Assembly: GCA_027577415.1 (NCBI GenBank)
Contig: JANBQS010000941.1
Location: 1-10,201, forward strand
Length of the DNA: 10,201 nt
Direction of reading: 5' to 3'
From: Coemansia sp. RSA 922
Taxonomy: Eukaryota > Kickxellomycota > Kickxellomycetes > Kickxellales > Kickxellaceae
A program made the position numbers and the translations under genes. Every line of letters begins with the position of its first letter. Position 1 is the first letter of the stretch. Of this stretch, positions 7,343 through 10,201 are shown piece by piece. Below the pieces are notes generated by a model. That model made no database searches and had not been told where the DNA came from. It worked only from the letters and a program-made list of their open reading frames with translations.

Positions 7343-8383
7343 TCAACAGAGGCAATGGGTGTAGATCTTGTCAATGACCAATGCAATCTTAATCGCACTA
7401 GCCATATCGCTCTTGTTTAGAGCCACGAGCACAGAATAAATGACATTCGCCTGTTGTTGGTGTTGCTTTTGTTGCCCATCTAGCTCGCGGAGTGCATTTG
7501 CAATGATAGGGCCAAGCCTAGCTTTGGCACCGATGCAGTCTGTGGCGTGGTCGCGAGATATAGTCCCGCCACACTTTGGGCACAGTGGGGCCTGAATCGC
7601 CACAGCGCCTAGAAGCCAATGGATGATCGGTGTCCTGTGCTGTACAAACATCGAGCATAAGAAGCCCAGCGATGTGATCTGAGCGACTTGTGTGGCCGAT
7701 TTGTTAGCGCCCCTAAGAGCCTGCAAGCAAGCCTGCTTCTTTTCGCCGATGGTCGTGGTGATGCGATGAGGTGGGCCAGCGCAATATGCCTCCTGGCACA
7801 GCTGTGGGATCAGGCGGCTACTCTTCATCTGCGCAACGCGTTCTATATCAAACAGACCATTAAGAATGTGCTTGTTGTCAGTGTCGAGCTGACGACGGCT
7901 AATGCAGCTGGATATCTTTGCATGCCAGCGGTGCTTCATTGTCTCCATCTTACACAACAAATTAATAGCCACGTATGACGTTGACTTGGGCACTCTGAGC
8001 ATGACATGTAGCATATTATCCTGGCATCACTCCAGAACCTTGATAAGTGAGGCGTTTGGAATGCAGATCTCCAAGGCGTACTCCATGGTGGGCCAGATAA
8101 AGGCCTTATACATGCCAATAACTTGGTTGATATTACCACCCAAGTTTGTTATGCCGACGCTGGGTATGTAGCCAAACTTGGCTTGCGCATGTGTACACAG
8201 CAGCTCCAAGTGCTTTTCGGGAGCAACGTCATTGACACAGCTCATCACTCTAAGGTGTTTGAAGTTGCATTCTTGTGGAAGGGCCTGTCCATCGATCTGG
8301 AGTGACAGTTGCAGCGTAGCTAGAAAGACACACTTCTCTGGGGCCCATGTATTCTTCTGCTCAGCAGAAAGTGTGGACATCAC
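7343..8383 (-). pseudogene. LINE reverse transcriptase C-terminal region, nonsense-interrupted
   Basis: Two same-phase open segments (8383-8027 and 8014-7343) form one reverse-transcriptase-like coding region. The stop TGA at 8029-8027 falls in the family block between IKVLE and CQDNMLHVMLRVPKS, where functional copies carry a sense codon, so it is a nonsense mutation and not an intron. The ORF could not make an active enzyme from this copy because the catalytic palm is missing. The last 100 residues after the CCHC motif are Gln/Ala-rich and less recognisable. Confidence 0.65.
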
Positions 8384-8448
8384 ATCCAGATTACTCCATG
8401 CTTCATCAGGTGAGCAGGCAACTGAGGCAAGGTCGCCCGTCTTTGGTG

Positions 8449-8453
8449 ATGAC
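8449..8453 (+). repeat. Predicted 5-bp target-site duplication (left copy)
   Basis: ATGAC lies directly before the TGTTGGC end of the LTR. Ty3-type integrases usually duplicate 4-6 bp, so an ATGAC copy is predicted right after the distal LTR outside this window. Only the left copy can be seen, so the call rests on position. Confidence 0.4.
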
Positions 8454-8654
8454 TGTTGGCCACTACTGCTGAACAGATGCCAACATCTTCTACTGCGCTA
8501 ACTAGCAGAAGAACCAACCAACGCTTACAGGAGCTCTTGGCCGAGCTCTGAGGATGACAACATTTGGTCAGACTGGATTCTAGCTTCTATGTTCTCTTCA
8601 CCTTATTTACGGACTAATTTATTATCTATCACATTTCTAGCCTTTCTGCCAACA
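8454..8654 (+). repeat. 5' LTR of the Ty3-type element
   Basis: The 201-bp segment starts TGTTGGC (8454-8460) and ends GCCAACA (8648-8654), a perfect 7-bp terminal inverted repeat with the canonical TG...CA ends. LINE-like coding sequence stops exactly at its left edge, and a tRNA-type primer-binding site begins one base after its right edge, which together define both borders. Inside is the short palindromic arrangement GAGCTC-TTGGCC-GAGCTC (8531-8548) and an AT-rich stretch (8600-8635) that may hold its promoter or polyadenylation signals. Confidence 0.75.
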
Positions 8655-8655
8655 T

Positions 8656-8667
8656 TGGTGGAGGACC
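8656..8667 (+). other. Probable tRNA primer-binding site
   Basis: TGGTGGAGGACC begins one base after the LTR. TGG complements the CCA end of a tRNA, so a primer tRNA would end in GGTCCTCCACCA. I cannot name the tRNA without the genome's tRNA set. Position and the TGG start are standard for LTR elements. Confidence 0.6.
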
Positions 8668-8696
8668 ATCTTTCCCTGCCATAGCTCTCACTGAAC

Positions 8697-8762
8697 AACA
8701 CTGACAACGACACTGCCACTGATATTAACACCGACACCAACACCGATACTGACACCGATTTC
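8697..8762 (+). repeat. Imperfect ACACCGA-type simple repeat in the gag leader
   Basis: Tandem degenerate six-base units (GACACC, AACACC, GATACT and the like) lie between the primer-binding site and gag. They are in frame with gag and would encode Asn/Thr/Asp repeats, but there is no ATG upstream before the stop at 8682-8684, so they are probably untranslated leader. Confidence 0.55.
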
Positions 8763-8771
8763 CCATATACC

Positions 8772-9698
8772 ATGACTAGCATCTATTGCTGCCCTGAGCC
8801 ATTTACTGGTGATGGCAATGTCACCAAGTGGTGTTTGTTCATGCGGATGTACATCAACGCAAACAACCCCAATGCAACAGATGACCAGATCAAGGCTGCT
8901 CTCATTACCAACCTCGCGGAGGCAGCCCGCACCTGGGCTGTACTACAGTTTGATGCTGCAACCAACACCATTGCAGGCACTGCTGGTGAGTTTGCCACTT
9001 GCCTGATTGCCAGATTTACCCCATTTGCAGATGCTCACCAGGCTGAGGCTGAACTGGAACAGATTGAGATCATGACTACAGTTACATCATACATCAAGAC
9101 ATTCACTGCCATCATTGCGCGTATCCCTAATATGGAAGATGAGGACATGCGTTGCCATTTTATCAGAGGACTCAAGAGGAAGCCAGCAATTCGCCGTGCT
9201 GTGGATAGGGCCAATCCTCTCAACTTGAAAGAAGCCTGTAGAGCAGCGCTAATTGAAGACGTGGACTTTGTAGCTACTGCTTGGCCAGCACACCCCACCC
9301 CCAGACAAGCAGCAGCTGCCAACAGTAATGCAATGGATGTCGATGCTATCCAGACTCCCCGTCTCAACAGACTTACCGAGCAGGAGCGCAGCTACCTATG
9401 CAGCATTAATGCATGCTTTAGGTGCTGCCAGACAGGGCACCAGCAGCGTTTTTGTCCCATGCCATCGTCGCAGCCAAGACAGCCCTACCAGTGCCAGCAG
9501 CAGCAGCCCTGCCAGTTCCATGGACCCCAGATCCACAGCATGGAGTGGGCAGCTATGCCCTATGGCTACCCAGTGCCTCATGGATATGTGCCATACCCGT
9601 ACATGCAGCCTCTCCATGGCCCGGCCCACCCCCCTCAGCAGCAACAGCTACAGCAGCAGCAGCCCCCCTCAGTGCCGGATTTTCCACAATGCCAGTAG
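8772..9698 (+). CDS. gag: Retrotransposon Gag (capsid/nucleocapsid)
   Basis: A 308-residue protein from ATG 8772 to TAG 9696-9698. The start CCPEPFTGDGNVTKWCLFMR and the following helical part, to about residue 160, match the Retrotrans_gag type of capsid: ALITNLAEAARTWA, FATCLIARFTPF, SYIKTFTAIIARIPN and then MRCHFIRGLKRK. Residues 215-228 form a classical CCHC knuckle, CFRCCQTGHQQRFC (C-2-C-4-H-4-C), for RNA packaging. The tail after residue 230 is rich in Gln, Pro, Tyr and His. Gag would form cytoplasmic virus-like particles in which the element RNA is reverse transcribed. The frame is intact and of normal length. The downstream pol frame overlaps it in the -1 phase. Confidence 0.85.
   Translation: MTSIYCCPEPFTGDGNVTKWCLFMRMYINANNPNATDDQIKAALITNLAEAARTWAVLQFDAATNTIAGTAGEFATCLIARFTPFADAHQAEAELEQIEIMTTVTSYIKTFTAIIARIPNMEDEDMRCHFIRGLKRKPAIRRAVDRANPLNLKEACRAALIEDVDFVATAWPAHPTPRQAAAANSNAMDVDAIQTPRLNRLTEQERSYLCSINACFRCCQTGHQQRFCPMPSSQPRQPYQCQQQQPCQFHGPQIHSMEWAAMPYGYPVPHGYVPYPYMQPLHGPAHPPQQQQLQQQQPPSVPDFPQCQ
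9414..9455 (+). other. CCHC zinc-knuckle motif in Gag
   Basis: The codons for C215-x2-C-x4-H-x4-C228 of Gag. Spacing is the standard retroelement form. The usual Gly after the second Cys is replaced by Cys, a minor variant. Confidence 0.8.
9495..9510 (+). repeat. Short CAG run in the Gag tail
   Basis: Consecutive CAG codons encode part of the Gln-rich Gag tail. A second CAG-rich stretch with CAA interruptions lies near 9638-9663. Both may be length-variable between copies of the element. Confidence 0.5.
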
Positions 9699-10201
9699 TG
9701 TGTCATGCTGACGCTACTGGCACAGTTAGCACTCCCTTTTCTTCTTCTGTTATTTTCAACATGAGTGCCGACCCCTACCCAGCTGTGTGCATTGCAATTA
9801 GCTCCTTTGAGAGTGATTGTATCTCCCCTTTTCTATTCCCCGTTATCGTCACTGGACGGCCATGTGTGGCATTGTTTGACAGTGGCTGCACTAGGATGGT
9901 ATTAGGTGAACGATTTGCCGACTCCACCCCCATGTCGTTTTTACCAAGCCCCTGGTCCCCCTTTCAGCCTCGGTAGCTGACCAGCACAAAGTGGACACTT
10001 CACGCATAGCTGCACATTTACACATTGTGGCTGGCCCCATTTCTGATTACTATGATCATATTGTTGCGCCAGTGCGCTATGACATTATTGTTAGTGTCCC
10101 CTGGATGATGCACAACAATGCCAGTGTCAATTGGGACCAGTGGCTACTGTGGACGCGTTTTGGTGCTATCTCCGAGTTTGTGCCTGCCTCTCAGGGGGAG
10201 G
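9689..10201 (+). pseudogene. pol: pol 5' part: aspartic protease, frameshifted, cut by window end
   Basis: The pol frame (open from 9422, first ATG in the overlap at 9689) gives MPVVCHADATG and then a retropepsin-like protease. It shows ISSFESD, a strand VIVTGRPCVALFDSGCTRMV with the catalytic D-S-G at 9878-9886, and then stops at TAG 9974-9976. From about 9910 the next frame carries on as KPLVPLSASVADQHKVD and later YDIIVSVPWMMHNNASVNW. That corresponds to the protease C-terminal block usually reading like LGMPWL...NPxIDW. A -1 shift (one base lost or two gained), somewhere in 9910-9973, therefore splits the protease. The frame remains open to the window end; reverse transcriptase would follow. 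Confidence 0.7.

Larger units (their letters stand above)
7343..8453 (-). mobile_element. Decayed LINE (non-LTR retrotransposon) fragment
   Basis: On the minus strand a single reading phase runs from 8453 to TGA 7345-7343, broken only by TGA at 8029-8027. It reads as the C-terminal half of a LINE reverse transcriptase. GDLASVACSPDEAW sits where the YADD block normally lies. Then come a thumb region (WAPEKC, CNFKHLRVM, IGMYKAFIWPTMEYALEI), the block LRVPKSTSYVAINLL, and a terminal CCHC zinc-knuckle-like motif CPKCGGTISRDHATDC (about 7581-7537). The copy is 5'-truncated in this window, because a Ty3-type LTR begins at 8454. The first Asp of the catalytic pair is not visible (KTGD instead of a xADD form). 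The rest of the enzyme, including the palm N terminus and endonuclease, should lie beyond the LTR element or be lost. Confidence 0.72.
8454..10201 (+). mobile_element. Ty3-type LTR retrotransposon, 5' part
   Basis: The element begins with a 201-bp LTR, followed by a primer-binding site, gag with a CCHC knuckle, and the protease start of pol in another frame. It continues past the window edge, so reverse transcriptase, RNase H, integrase and the 3' LTR are not visible. Gag of this type with an adjoining DSG protease fits Ty3/gypsy (Metaviridae-like) elements of fungal genomes, but the reverse transcriptase and integrase order that would prove it is outside the window. It was inserted into an older minus-strand LINE. 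A frameshift in the protease indicates that this copy is not autonomous. Confidence 0.8.

Noticed and set aside
7688..8501. Plus-strand ORFs opposite the LINE
   Set aside because: The minus strand carries clear reverse-transcriptase thumb and CCHC signatures; the plus frames show none.
1..10201. CRISPR array, tRNA, rRNA, bacterial-type operon or defence system
   Set aside because: No spaced direct repeats, cloverleaf or rRNA segments were found by eye, and the gene content and poly(A) signals are eukaryotic.

Overview
The window looks like nuclear DNA of an early-diverging filamentous fungus. Kickxellomycotina (Coemansia and relatives) is my best guess. The pointers are a fungal-type RGS/transmembrane protein, a HxxxD acyltransferase of the kind these fungi carry in many copies, compact mostly intron-poor genes on both strands, eukaryotic AATAAA signals, and a LINE and a Ty3-type retrotransposon. 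Taxonomy is inferred from protein style only; no rRNA or other marker is present.

Layout. (1) Bases 1-597 hold no gene I can defend. They are followed by a plus-strand gene (598-2811) for a RAX1-like RGS-domain protein with C-terminal membrane segments. (2) A convergent minus-strand gene (3965-3084) encodes a mostly unrecognised protein ending in a Myb/SANT domain. It shares a short bidirectional promoter region (3966-4066, with a run of nine G) with a plus-strand gene (4067-4906) for an OB-fold protein, most like RMI2 of the BLM/TOP3/RMI dissolvasome, with STN1/RPA2-type proteins as the alternative. (3) After an AT-rich gap, a plus-strand BAHD-like HxxxD acyltransferase (about 5502-6947) keeps its catalytic motif but has an in-frame TAG at 5610-5612 near its N terminus that no simple local intron removes. 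(4) Bases 6948-7342 are AT-rich with two poly(A) signals and no gene. (5) From 7343 to the end the DNA is transposon-derived. A decayed minus-strand LINE reverse-transcriptase fragment (8453-7343) is interrupted at its 5' side by a plus-strand Ty3-type LTR retrotransposon. The latter starts with a 201-bp LTR (8454-8654, perfect TGTTGGC/GCCAACA ends), then a primer-binding site, gag (8772-9698) and the start of pol (protease), which carries a frameshift; the window ends inside pol.

The host genes do not form an obvious pathway. They look like ordinary neighbouring housekeeping or regulatory genes (G-protein/polarity regulation, DNA repair or telomere OB-fold, DNA-binding Myb, secondary-metabolism-type acyl transfer) next to a nested transposon block. 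I found no convincing new biological system. The observations most worth a second look are the in-frame stop in the acyltransferase, the reconstructable nested insertion, the gag/pol frame arrangement with a protease frameshift, and an unexplained coding-like stretch downstream of the Myb gene.
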